64,000 nucleotides of DNA, taken from NCBI GenBank assembly GCA_011032825.1, contig JAADJZ010000013.1:682001-746000 (forward strand), read 5' to 3'. The position numbers were made by a program, and so were the translations under genes. Below the pieces are notes generated by a model, which saw nothing but the letters and a program-made list of their open reading frames with translations, had not been told where the DNA came from and searched no databases. Positions within the stretch are counted from its first letter, which is position 1. Every line of letters begins with the position of its first letter. This document shows, one piece after another, positions 34,172 to 45,147 of the stretch. This DNA is from Massariosphaeria phaeospora (Eukaryota; Ascomycota; Dothideomycetes; Pleosporales).

Positions 34172-36268
34172 CCGTGCCCGTGCGCGCGGCGCCCGGGGAA
34201 CACCAAAACACCAGACAAGCCACCAACTTTGACGCGTCGCATCTCAACTACCACAACAGCTATAGAGGCCGCGCTTGCAGCGATTAAATCGCTTAAACCA
34301 GGAGAGAAATTCACATACCAAGCAATAGCTAATAAGTTCAACGTAAACAGAACTACACTGTCTTGAAGACACCGAGGCCGTCAGAGTACGCAGGAAGCCT
34401 AGAGAATCAACCAACAAAAGCTCAGCCTACAACAAGAAATAGGACTCGTAAGCTATATTAAAGACCTTAAAAAGAGAGAGCTGCCTCCTACGAAAGAGAT
34501 AATACAAAATTTCGCATCTCAGATAGCTACAGAGCCGGTAAGCGACGCTTGGGTAACGCGCTTTTTCTACCGACAAGGCAATCATCTCGTCTCTAAATAG
34601 TTCTCTAGGATAGACTCTCTCTGCTACAACGCTAATTCAAACGTTAAGTACGCGCTGTATTTTGACTTGCTGCATGCTAAGATAAAGCAGTACGACGTAC
34701 AGCCGCGTTACTGCTACAATATAGATAAGAAAGGCTTTATAATTAGTGTAACAGGTTGCTCAAAACGAGTGTTTACTCGACGGCAATAGAAGAAGAAAGA
34801 AGTGCGAGCATTACTCTAAGATGGCTCTCGTGAGTAGATAACCCTCCTAGCAGCTGTTTGCGCCGATAGGAGCGCTTTGCCGCCTGGTCTTATCTTCCAA
34901 GCGTTATTAGAGTCACTGCAGTCAAGCTAGGTAGCCGACGTCGAAGCAGAAAAGCACAATGTCTTTATTACCTCATCCTCGTCTGGCTAGACGAACAATG
35001 ACGTTGGATTAGCATAGCTTAAGCAGGTTTTCAACTGCTACACAAAGGAGAAAGCGCGCAGAGAAAGAGACTAGCGTCTTTTTATACTTAACGGCCATGG
35101 CAGTTACTTTACACAGGATTTTATCAACTACTGCGACTCCTATCGTATACTCCTCGCTGTATTTCCGCCTCATAGTACTCATACGCTTCAGCCACTTGAC
35201 GTTGTTTGCTTCAAACCTCTCTCTAGCTCCTACTCAAAGGAGCTTACAGCCTACCTCCAGAGGAGCCAAAGGCTCATCCTAGTCGCGAAGGGAGACTTCT
35301 TCCCACTATTCTAGAGTGCCTGGCAGTCTGCCTTCACGACAGAGACGATCCTCAAGTCTTTTAAAGCTACTAGTATATGGCCTATAGAGCCAGAGGCTAT
35401 ACTTAAACGCTTTAAGAAAAAGAGCCCAGAGGAGCACGCAGGTCGCTCAGCGCTTACTAACAGTAACTGGCGTTAGATGCAGCGTCTCGTACGCTCTGCA
35501 GTGAAGGATACTACTACAGAAGAGTCAAAGACGCTCTCTCAGACGCTCCACTTACTCTTAGCTTAAAACGAGCTGCTACACTATAAGAACAACGGCCTGA
35601 GAGAGGCTCTTAGTGTTAAGAAGAGGCATAAGAAGCGCGGCAAACCTCTCAACTTGCAGCAGCGCAAGGAGTACCACGGTAGTGCTATCTTCTAGTCTCC
35701 GCGCAAGCTAAGAGAGGCACGTGCACGAGAGGCAGTAGTACAACAACAAGAGCATGAGGAGCAGCTTGCAAAGGCGAACAGGAAGGAGCTTCAAGCTGCT
35801 AAGCTCCTCCGAGAGAAGGAGGCAGAGAAGAGGCGTGTAGCGAGAGAGAGAGCTAAGGTAGTAAGAGATCAGATGAAGGCCGAACAAGCAGCTGCTCGCG
35901 CGGCCAGAATCAAAGCTCAAAACACTAAGAGAGCATCTACAACTGCCCAAACGGGTAAGCGTAAAGCTTCAAGAGGGCCTCTAGCAAAGGGCAAGCGACA
36001 GAGACGCGGCAGCGGCTCTACAGCTGTCGCGGCGTCCCTAGAAGCTGCACCAGCTGCTCCACCTAAAGTCAACTCTCGTGACCGCACCATCAACGTTCCA
36101 CGTAAATATAGATAATACAAGTTGATCGTGAGCATGTTAAGAGTCTCCCCACTAAAAAATCTTATAAAAATAGCTGTTGTAGCTGTTACAATAACTTTAT
36201 CTTTGTAGTAGTAAGCATGTTGTTCGGCGATCGTTACGCGTCCCCGATCGCTACGCGTCCGTGCACGG
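34172..36268 (+). mobile_element. Element B: pogo-like transposon
   Basis: The left end is CCGTGCCCGTGCGCGCGGCG and the right end, reversed, CCGTGCACGGACGCGTAGCG; the arms are related but imperfect. TA duplications are at 34170-34171 and 36269-36270. It lies 10 bases plus a TA beyond element A in the same Gy3 target. Confidence 0.78.
34241..36115 (+). pseudogene. Element B pogo-type transposase (RIP-damaged)
   Basis: The frame reads TTAIEAALAAIKSLKPGEKF, then NKFNVNRTTLS, VSDAWVTRFF, YNIDKKGF (first Asp), LFILNGHGSYFTQDF (second Asp changed to Asn), and THTLQPLDVVCFKPLSSSYS (third Asp). The basic C-terminus ends RTINVPRKYR. No ATG is visible at the start. Stops stand where W or Q is expected. 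It is a different family member from A and C, with clearly different sequence throughout. Confidence 0.78.
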
Positions 36269-36279
36269 TACAGAAGATA

Positions 36280-38419
36280 CCGAGGTTGGCCAGCCGATGA
36301 GCCAGGGCGGCCGACGAGCCACCCCAACATCACAACACCAACCTTACGCCAAACTTCCACACGCGATAACTCCACCAATATGACAGCTATTGAGGATGCG
36401 ATTGCGGCAATCGAATCTCGCGAAGAAGGCGCATCTTTTTCGTATAGAAAAGTAGCGAATCAGTTCGCTGTCAATAGAACCACATTGTCGCGCCGCCATC
36501 AAGGCAAAACGTCCTCCAATGCAGGAGAAGCACAACAACGCGCCCACCTCAGCCCCTAACAAGAGCATGAGCTTGTAATTTATTTACAAGGCTTAACAGA
36601 GCGTGGGCTACCTCCAACCCGGACAATGATAAAAAATATGGCCTCTGAGGTGGCCAAAACCCAGGTCTCTGAGCGCTAGGTTACACGCTTTTTGGACCGC
36701 AATTCCGCCCATCTTACAAGCAAATGGACTACCGGAATCGATCGCAATCGCCACAAGGCTGACTCTAAGGCAAGATACTGCAAGTATTTTGAACTTATCC
36801 ATGGGAAGATGCGGGAGTACGACGTTGAGGCCGAGAATGTGTACAATATGGATGAAAAAGGCTTCCTACTCGGCACTACAGCGCGCTCAAAACGCGTGTT
36901 TAGTAAGAGACTTTGGCAGCAAAAGAGGACAAGGCAGGCGCTTCAAGATGGCTCAAGAGAATGGATTACCGTTCTGGCTTGCGTGTGCGCAGATGGGTTA
37001 AGTTTGCTGCCAGGCATCATTTTTGAGGGCAAGAGCGGCATTCAAAACACCTGGTTACAGGACGTACAAGTCGGTAAACACGACGCCTTTTTCGGACACT
37101 TAGCCTCAAGATGGAGCAATAATGACCTTGGTTTGGCGTGGCTTGAACAGGTGTTTGAGCGTACAACAAAGAAGAAAGCGCGGCGGAGGTACCGCCTGCT
37201 CATCCTTGATGGCCACGCCAGCCACCTTACTATGGATTTTATTAATTTCTGCGACAGCTAAAAGATTCTTCTTGCTGTGTTCCCCCCTCATGCAACGCAT
37301 AGTTTTCAACCTCTAGATGTAGTGTTGTTTGCGCCTCTTTCAAATTCATACTCTAAGGAACTTGAACAATTCATTCACCAAAGCCAGGGCCTATTAGCAC
37401 TCAAAAAAGGCGACTTTTTCCCGTTGTTCTGGGCCGCCTGGAGGTCCTCCTTTAAGGAGGCAACTATACTCAAAAGCTTTGAGGCAACAGGCATTTTCTC
37501 GATAAATGCAGAAGTCATTCTCCAACGCTTCAACAACTACACTTCTAGTGAAGATAGCGACTCTAGCTTGGATTCAGAGGGAGATAACAGTAGCTGGAGA
37601 GATCTCCGAAAAGTATTTGACGCTGCAGTGTCAGATGTGGCGGCAAAGTTGTCGCAGAAGTTGGGGCGCGCACTGCATTCTCTGCAGGTGCAGAATGAGC
37701 TTCTCAACCACGAAAATCAAGGCCTACGCGCTACAGTTGAAGGCAAAAAAGCGCGTAAGACGAAAGGCAAGGTCCTTAACCTTCAACAACGCAAAGAGTT
37801 TCATGGTGGTGCGATGTTCTGGTCTCCAAGAAAGGTACGAGAAGCCAATGCGCGAGAGACAGTAAAACAACGCCTTGAAGAGAAGGAAAAACTCCAAAAA
37901 TCTCGCAATAAAGAGCTTAAAGCAGCTGCTGCCTTGTACAAAAAGAAGCAACAAGCAGATAAAAAGGTAGCTAGAGAGGAGGCTAAAATGGTGAAGAATG
38001 CAGAGAAGGCAGCGAAGGCAGAACAACTTGCTGCAGCTAGGGCGCAAAAACAACAGGAACGCGACGCTCTTAACGCCCAAAATTCTCTACAATTATCCCA
38101 AAGAGGCAAAAGGCCAGCCTCACAAAAGGCTGCATTAAAATCCAAAAGGCAGCGTGGTGCAGCTCGTGTGCAAGAGGTTGCTAAGGCTGCACCAGCTGCT
38201 CTACCAGCACCACTAACACAGTCACGAACACGAACAATTAAGAGGCCAAATAGATATTCTGTATAGACCAAAAGTTTTATATTAACCTGTTTACTACTCC
38301 ACTGTAAAATCTCGTGATAATAGCTATCGTAGGTGGTGCTGCAGCCTCACTTTTATTAGTGATGATTTGGGATGGGGTGGCTCGTCGGCCGCCCTGGCTT
38401 ATCGGCTGGCCAACCTCGG
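36280..38419 (+). mobile_element. Element C: pogo-like transposon, nearly intact
   Basis: TIRs of about 49 bp (starting CCGAGGTTGGCCAGCCGATG) match with one visible difference (GATGAG against GATAAG). TA duplications are at 36278-36279 and 38420-38421. It is 2140 bp and the least mutated of the three. Confidence 0.9.
36380..38266 (+). pseudogene. Element C pogo-type transposase with three premature stops
   Basis: The frame starts MTAIEDAIAAIESREEGASF and has HTH sequence VANQFAVNRTTLSRRHQG. The DDE triad is preserved: YNMDEKGF, LLILDGHASH, and HSFQPLDVVLF. The C-terminal third is a basic coiled coil ending RTIKRPNRYSV. Only three in-frame stops are present: TAA at 36557 (after LSP), TAG at 36677 (between SER and VTR, where Trp is usual) and TAA at 37259 (after FCDS, where Gln fits). 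All three are single C-to-T or G-to-A changes. The reading frames at 36692-37261 and 37277-38266 are the two uninterrupted portions. It may be the youngest of A-C. Confidence 0.85.
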
Positions 38420-38421
38420 TA

Positions 38422-40260
38422 CACCCGGCGTTATACATGCCTTCCCCGCCCAAACCTCCGCAGCCCAGGCCGCCACGGTGCCGGCCATTCCCGGGGCTAA
38501 TGTCCCGCGGGATATCGAGGATGCTGAGGGAGGTTTTGCCCTTCCGGAGGAAGATGCTACTGCAATTTTCGAGGATGCGAAGATCGGGAGGGGGCGTTCT
38601 AACCCCGAATGCTGCCCATGAGGGTAAGAATGCAGGCCCACGGAAGGATATTCCCGCTCAGGATGACAAGACCGGGGAGGAAATGACGCTGGACGAGCTC
38701 TAGCGGAGGGGCGTTGTAGAGGACGAAATCTACAAAAGCGCCCTCGACGCGGTGCGAGACAGCCTCCTTAAAGAGAGCACTCGCCGGAAATTCCCGCTAG
38801 GATTGAATTTGAAAGCCTCACTGGCGGACTGCGGCGCTGACGGCGGTAAACTCCTCTACTAGAGAAGAAAGTAGGTGCCAAAAACGCACTATTTGTGCAC
38901 GAAACTGATCTCCGGAGCACACGACTCTCCTGTCGCCGGGCACCCAGAGAGGGAGAATACGTACAATATCCTCAAACGGGAGTTCTTCTAGCCTAGGATG
39001 AGTTCCGATATACGGCGATACATCGCGAATTGTGACGCCTGCGGACGAGCAAAACCGTGGAGAGAGCTCAAAAGCGGATTCCTACGCCCGCTGCTAGTCC
39101 CGGACCGCATGTGGAAGAAACTCTCTATGGATTTCATAACGAAACTCTCTAAAAGCAACGGCTGCACTAATCTCCTCGTTATTACGGACCGGCTCAGCAA
39201 GGACATGATCTTGATCCCGATAGCCCGAATAGACGCAAAATCCGTAGCTACAGTTTTCCTCGACAAAGTAGTAGCCTACTACTAGCTCCCAGACGCGATT
39301 GTTTCGGACAAGGGATCTTAATTTGTAGAAGACTCTTAGAGAATCTTGTGCAAAAAACTCGGGATCGTGCGGCGCCTCTCGACGGCGTTCCACCCGGAAA
39401 CGGACGGAGCCACAGAGAGAGCGAATTCAACGATCGAATCCGTCCTCCGCCTCTTCGTGGATTAGGACTAGAAGAACTAGGCAGCGCTGTGCCCGATAGT
39501 CCAAATCGCTATCTAAAGCAGAAAAGCGGTCTCTACAAAAGTCAGCCCGTTTTTCTTACAACACAGTTACGAAATAGACTCTATTTAGTTTAAAGCTAAT
39601 GAAACCGCGGACGCTTTGCACTAGAACTCTTTTAACCTAGCCCAAAGCGCCTTAGACATAGCGCGGAAAATCAAAGAAGTAGTTGACTTCGCTTAGGCGG
39701 CGATGGCTGAAGCCTAACAGAAGCAGAAGAAACAAGCGAACAAACACCGCAAGAAAGCACCTATTCTGCGGGTAGAAGACAAAGTTTAGCTGCAATATAG
39801 CAAACAGCTCTCCAACGGCCGCTCTAGCAAGAAACTTGACTAGAAGAATAGTAAGTTCTTTGTACTAAAAGTCAAATCTGCAGCTAACGTCCGCCTAAAC
39901 ACGCTGCCTAAGATCAATCTAGTTTTCTCTATAGACTAGTTAAGGCTCGCGGCAAGCAACTCTCTCAACGGCTAAGTCGTTACAGACTAGCGCCTAGCTA
40001 GCATCTAAATCGAAGGAGCAGCGGAATACCTCGTCGAGAGTATCACAGCAGAGCGACGAAAGAAAGTTAGAAAGAGCTAGCGAAAGCAATACCAAGTAAA
40101 ATAGGTTAGGTACGATTAAGAAACTTAAGAGCCTGTTGAAAATCTTAGAGATACAAAGGCCCTGCTAGTTTGAGAAAACGCCTTAGCACTCTACCGAGAC
40201 GACGACGGACAGCTCCCTTGAGGCTTCGCGTAGAGAAATCTAATCTCTAGGACAACTAGA
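38422..40260 (+). pseudogene. Gy3 linker, integrase and chromodomain relic
   Basis: It begins with a Pro/Ala linker (TPGVIHAFPAQTSAAQ), then the HHCC zinc-binding region (HDSPVAGH at 38920, CDAC at 39031). The integrase core keeps its three acidic residues: SMDFITKL near 39127, DAIVSDKGS near 39293 and [11 protein letters not shown] near 39398. A GPY/F-like region (VEDKVWLQYSKQL-type, with TAG for W) lies near 39775. A chromodomain-like segment follows near 40015-40190 (AAEYLVESI, YQVK). TAG/TAA codons interrupt it repeatedly. Because RT and RNase H are absent, this copy could only have moved with help from another element. Confidence 0.78.
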
Positions 40261-40482
40261 CGCTGAAACCGCAAATAGACGTCGCCGTCGGAGGACGAGA
40301 GAGCGAGGAAGATTTCACTTTTCGCTGTTAGCAACACTTATTTGAAGATCTCACCAGTCACAGGCACAGTATGTTTGGAAACTTAGTTCAAGATTCATCA
40401 AGCGGAGGGTATCTCAAGCAGAAACGCTCCAGCAGTCCGGCTAACTAGCAAGAAAGGAAATCTACATATCGACGTCTTTATC

Positions 40483-41459
40483 CTAAAGAGAAGGAACTAA
40501 CGCGTCACCCACCCTAGCGCCAAAACTCCTACCGTTATCCTGGCTTATGTCCATGCCGGTAAACGCAAGAGTAGTCTCGGACGCGCTACGGAAAGGTTCA
40601 GCTCGCGGACCGGACGGTCGAGAGTCACGACTACTCAAGGCGGCAAGCCGGTCGAGAGCACTAACGACTCGGTCGAAGCCACCCGCAAAGGTTTCATCCT
40701 GAAACAATGTTAACAGCAGACTTGACTGGAACTGGTCGAGGAACTCACCACACGAGTTAGCATGCTGACAACATCCTCAAACACGACCTTAAGACCCTCG
40801 ATCGCTTCAATATGCTGGACAGTTAAGACCTTGACGGGCAGAGACGAGCGATCAACGTGGAAATGTCCACCGGCAGCTACCTCTTCCGCCTCCATACGCG
40901 CGATCTCCATCTTGAGCCTAGGAAGTATAGCCTGGACGACGTCGTTCATCTTCTTTGGCGTCACCTCGGAACTGAGCGGGTTGTCGACGAGGTCGAGCTT
41001 GAGCGCGAGGATGTCGTCGATATCGGCATGGAGGTTGAACGGAATCTAAAGAAAAGTCAGAAAGGAACTAACAGGCAGGGCACCGGAACTTACCGGACGA
41101 CATGACACATGAGCGTCATAACAGACGAGGCAAGTCATCTTGAGGCCGCGCTTGAGAGGCATCATGCAGAGCTCAGAGCGGTGATCCATGTTCCCCACGC
41201 AACGAGCGCAGAAGGTCTGGGCCTCACGGACGGGCGCGTAATCCTTCGGGTCACTCTTCTTTTGAGTCGCCTTCTGCTTCTTCTTCGCAGGCGGCGGAGA
41301 CGCGACCGGCTGCTCATCAGCGGAGCTGACATCACTAACCTCCGAATCAACGAGAGCCTCAACCTCACGCTGACGCTTCGACCGGCGCGACGCGGAGACA
41401 GGCGTGGACGAGCTAGCCAACGCGGACAACTTTTTCGGAGCAGTATTCTTCTTCACCAT
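40483..41459 (-). CDS. Intact spliced antisense Cys6 protein gene in Gy3
   Basis: Three exons on the minus strand, 41459-41094, 41045-40749 and 40698-40483, give 292 aa with no stop. Introns are 48 and 50 nt, starting GTAAGT and GTGAGT and ending TTTAG and TTCAG; all junctions are phase 0. A basic, Ser-rich N-terminus (MVKKNTAPKKLSALASSS) leads to cysteines 84, 87, 98, 110, 113 and 120 (C-x2-C-x10-C-x11-C-x2-C-x6-C), resembling an extended binuclear cluster. A helical region follows (LKMEIARMEAEEVA, VVFEDVVSML) with a polar tail ending GDALVPSL. It occupies the same place as the G1 antisense gene, between pol and LTR. It is intact while the pol relic beside it is full of stops. Function unknown; DNA binding is inferred from the Cys pattern only. 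Confidence 0.62.
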
Positions 41460-41671
41460 AATGAAGCAGGAGCTGCGGAAACGCGCGGGAGCGGGGACGG
41501 CGAGGCGAAAGCTGCAAAAAGGGCAGCCAAAAAGTTTGTAGTTGAGGGAAGAAGCTCATGACGAGTGCAGGCAGCTTGAGTCGCTACCCTGCCGGGGCAA
41601 GGGTCCTCCGAAGAATTTTTCCGAGGGCCCGAGCGTTTCCGTGGTCACTCCGACAGACGCGAGAAGGCTTA

Positions 41672-41849
41672 TGTAATAAGCGGATGCCCAATGGAATGCC
41701 TCGGCCGCTGGGCCTCGGTTAGAGCAATCTCGCACGAGATTGCCTCGCCAACTTCCGGCTAGGCTCCGACAGATTCCGGCATAGCGCAGGGAGTATAAAA
41801 GGCTCTCTTATCTTATAGATAAAACCGCATCAATTCATTACTTTCTACA
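41672..41849 (+). repeat. Candidate Gy3 3' LTR
   Basis: The segment starts TGTAATAAGC, ends CTTTCTACA and contains a TATA box (AGTATAAAAGG at about 41793-41803). It marks the boundary with degraded P3 sequence. No second copy is in the window, so the call rests on TG/CA ends, position and the TATA box. Confidence 0.4.
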
Positions 41850-41859
41850 TTAAAGCTTG

Positions 41860-42754
41860 CTTACTTTGGCAATTCCTTTACAACTATTGCTTTAAAAACA
41901 AAAAATTTACGCTTTGCATGCTAGTTTATTTATTCTATATCTTTTAGCTGCTAGATGTAGTTTGCTTTTTGCTACTAAAGCTAAAGTACTTTTAACGCGT
42001 TTAAAACTTAGCGCACTAGCGCGTTTTCTGTATTAACAAAAAAAGCTTTCTGCTAGCTTTTAAAAACGCATTTTTAAAAGTATTTACAATAAAAAACTAC
42101 AAAAAAGTTTTTAAAGTTTTAAAGCTAGTTTTTATTAACGCGCAAGTAGTTTTTAATTTTTTAAAAGTATAGCTTTGTACTTTGCTACTACTTTTTGCAC
42201 TAAAAACGTCGTAGTAGTTAAAAACTCTAAGCAATACGCTTAAATTTAAATCGCAATTAAAGCTTATTACTACTAAGCTTAGTTTCTTTCTATTCTTTTT
42301 AAAGAATAAAGTTAACTAGTTTGTTAAAGAGTTCTACTAAATAGTTTATTAAGTTAAGCTAATGCGCAATTAAATTTCTAGCTTTAAAAAAACTATTAAA
42401 GAAGTAACAAAAAGAAAATTACAAAAACAAAAGTAGATTTAGACAAGTAGTACAATAGAGTATAGTAACAAATTAGTGCAAGTAGCTGCTAAAGCGTCTA
42501 CAGCACTTTAGCTATTAAAAAAAACGCGTAGTAAAAAGAGTTAAAAAAGAGCACAACTAGCTTTATAACGCTGTAAAAACTATAGTAATACAAAGCACAA
42601 TGCTTAAACTTGCTAAAAGAATATAGAAAAAGCTTTTAAATCTAGAGCTAGCACAACGTACGCAGGTTCTTTGTTTAATAGCAATTAATTTAATGTTCTT
42701 TAAAACAAGTTGGTAGTGCCAAGAAAAAGTAGCTAGCTTAGTAATTTAATACGT
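41860..42754 (+). pseudogene. P3 transposase C-terminal fragment
   Basis: It is homologous to the P1 region at about 6930-7343, with heavier RIP (for example TTTTAGCTGCTAGATGTAG for the third-Asp region), and runs on to the P-family right terminal repeat. It supplies the C-terminal sequence that P1 lacks. Confidence 0.6.
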
Positions 42755-43647
42755 TAACGTACTAAAGAATTTCTATACAAATCTAAACTTAAAAGCTTAA
42801 CTTAGTTGCGCTAAATAAAGATTTTTTTTGAATATTTTTAAAGCTATCTAACGTATTCTACTATCGACTTAGCTAACTTATCAACCTAGTTAAAAAAGCT
42901 TAGCACAACCAACTTATTTCAAACAACATTAAATTAATTGCTATTAAATAAGAAACTTGCGTACGTCGTGCTAGCTCTAGATTTAAAAGCTTTTTTTGTA
43001 TTTTTTTAGTAGGTTTGAGTATTGTGCCTTGTATTACTATAGTTTTTACAGCGCCGTAGAGCTAGTTGTGCTTATTTTTAACTCTTTTTACTACGCGCTT
43101 TCTTTAATAGCTAAAGTGCTGTAGACGCTTTAGTAGCTACTTGCGCTAATTTATTACTATACTCTATTGTGCTACTTATCTAAATTCGCTTTTGTTTTTG
43201 TAATTTTCTTTTTGTTGCTTCTTTAATAGTTTTTTTAAAGCTAGAGATTTAATTGCGCATTAGCTTAACCTAATAGACTATCTAGTAAAACTCTTTAACA
43301 AGCTAGTTAACTTTATTTTTTAAAAATAATAGAAAAAAACTAAGCTTAGTAGTAACAAGCTTTGATTGCGATCTAAATTAAAGCGTATTGCTTGAAGTTT
43401 TTAACTACTATAGCGTTTTTAGTGCTAAAAGTAGTAGCAAAGTACAAAGCTATACTTTAAAAAAATAAAAAACTACTTGCGCGTTAATAAAAACTAGCTT
43501 TAAAACTTTAAAAGCTTTCTTGTAGTTCTTTGCTGTAAACACTTTTAAAAATGCGTTTTTAAAAGCTAGCAAAAAGCTTTTTTTGTTAATATAGAAAACG
43601 CGCTAGCGCGCTAAGTTTTAAACGCGTTAAAAGTACTTTAGCTTTAG

Positions 43648-43974
43648 TAGAGTAGTAAATGAGTATAAGTTGAGTTAAAGTTGAGTTAGCTTACGTAAGA
43701 CTCTAGTGCTAACTCAACTTATACCTACGCTAAAACGTTTTAGCGTAGGTATAAGTTGAGTTAGCATAGACCTCTATAATTCTATATCTTAATATATTTT
43801 CTTTTTATAATTATAACAGCTAGTTATAATAGGTTTATTAACCTAAAGGTAGTACCTATAACCTAACTTTAACCTACGCTTTAATTACTCTAACTTAACT
43901 TTAACTCTAGGTTTGTGCGACTCTAACTCAACTTATACTCAACAATAAATACTTTCTACCTATTCGCTAGCGTA
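43648..43974. mobile_element. MITE-1 copy 6 (327 bp)
   Basis: It runs from TAGAGTAGTAAATG to TTCGCTAGCGTA with a perfect duplication AGCTTTAG (43640-43647 and 43975-43982), inserted in P4. Confidence 0.85.
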
Positions 43975-44546
43975 AGCTTTAGTAGCAAAAAGCAAAGTAC
44001 ATCTAGCAGCTAAAAGATATAGAATAAATAAGCTAGCATGCAAAGCGTAAAAATCTTGTTTTTAAAGCAATAGTTTTTAAAATCTTAAAATTAGTAGCTT
44101 TTATAGCTGTTTAAAATAAGTAGCTAATGCTTTTTTACTTAACGCGCTTTTGTATGCGCGTTAAAGTACTTTAACTATTTAAAACTAAAAGTGTTGTTTG
44201 TCTAGCTGTTTTTAGAAACTAAAAGCTTTTAATTGCTAGGTATAAAGTTCTCTTTGTACTATGCTAAAATGTAAACGCGCTTTTTGTAAATAATAAACGG
44301 CGAGATTGCGTACTTTGCGGCGCAAACACTCTAGATAACTATTACTTACTTCTAATTGTTTAGCTAGATAAAATTAAGTTGAGTACGTTTTTAAAAGCCT
44401 ATAACAACTTTTATAAACCTAATAACACTTATTTAAAAGCTAGTTTTATTAAAGTTGTACACGTTGTTTAGGTGTACGCTATACTTAGCTATTGTTTTCT
44501 TTACTAGCTTAAACTACGCGCTAACGTATTGAATTACCAAGCTAGT

Positions 44547-45147
44547 GTAATAAGCTAGAAGCCTAATGAAAAGCCTTAGTCGTAGAACTTTAGTAGCTAT
44601 TAACGCTGTACGTAACAGCTTCGACGATACCTAAAAATAGAGTAGTAAATAGGTATAGGTTGAGTTAAAGTTGAGTTAGCTTACGTAAGACTCTAGTGCT
44701 AACTTAACGTTTTAGCGTAGGTATAGGTTAGGTTAGCACAGACCTCTACAATTCTATATTTTAATATATTTTCTCTTTATAATTATAACAGCTAGTTATA
44801 ACAAGTTTATTAACCTAAAGGTAGTACCTATAACTTAATTTTAACCTACGCTTTGATTACTCTAACTTAACTTTAACTCTAGGTCTATGCGACTCTAACT
44901 TAACTTATACTCAACAATAGGTACTTTCTACTCATTCGCCAGCGTACCTAAAAAAGCCTCGCTAGCTTTTAGTTAACGAAAGCTTTGCGGTATTAAGTTT
45001 TTACATAGCTTCTAAAAGCGCTTCGTAGGTGCTTCGAAAGCTAACTAACTATAAAGTATATAGAGCCTTTCTGCTCGCGCTGTAAATAGACTTTATTAAA
45101 TTTATTACATTTTTTATTTGGAACCTGCTATCTTTGGCGATTTCTTT
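44547..45147 (-). mobile_element. MITE-2 copy 3, host of a MITE-1 insertion
   Basis: This is the reverse orientation of copies 1 and 2. Removing the 309-bp MITE-1 and its 8-bp duplication leaves 284 bp. Flanks AAGCTAGT and CAGCTAGC derive from the same P-type terminal repeat sequence (AAGCTAGC), consistent with an 8-bp duplication altered by mutation. Confidence 0.6.
44638..44946. mobile_element. MITE-1 copy 7 (309 bp)
   Basis: It runs from TAGAGTAGTAAATAGG to TTCGCCAGCGTA with a perfect duplication CCTAAAAA (44630-44637 and 44947-44954). It is slightly shorter than the 327-bp class because of a deletion in the central palindrome. Confidence 0.85.

Larger units (their letters stand above)
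30839..41849 (+). mobile_element. Gy3: Gypsy-type relic lacking RT/RNase H, with three pogo insertions
   Basis: Gag, zinc knuckle and protease (30850-32022) are followed directly, once pogo elements A-C are removed, by a linker and integrase/chromodomain (38422-40260), an antisense gene and a candidate LTR (41672-41849). No reverse transcriptase or RNase H is present, so this is an internally deleted element. It is much less RIP-mutated than G1 or G2 but has stops where Gln or Trp is expected. The left LTR is missing; the sequence joins degraded P3 at about 30839. Confidence 0.7.
8022..42754 (+). mobile_element. P3: outer pogo/Fot1-type element containing most of the island
   Basis: The left end ACGTATTCTACTATT follows TA at 8020-8021; the right end (AATTTAATACGT) precedes TA at 42755-42756. 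Sequence homologous to the P1 N-terminal region lies at 8100-8324, resumes at 30708-30838, and the C-terminal part lies at about 41870-42700, all in plus orientation. Everything between is later insertions (F2 and Gy3 with their contents). Part of the middle of the transposase is missing around Gy3. All coding capacity is destroyed by RIP-type mutation. Confidence 0.6.
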
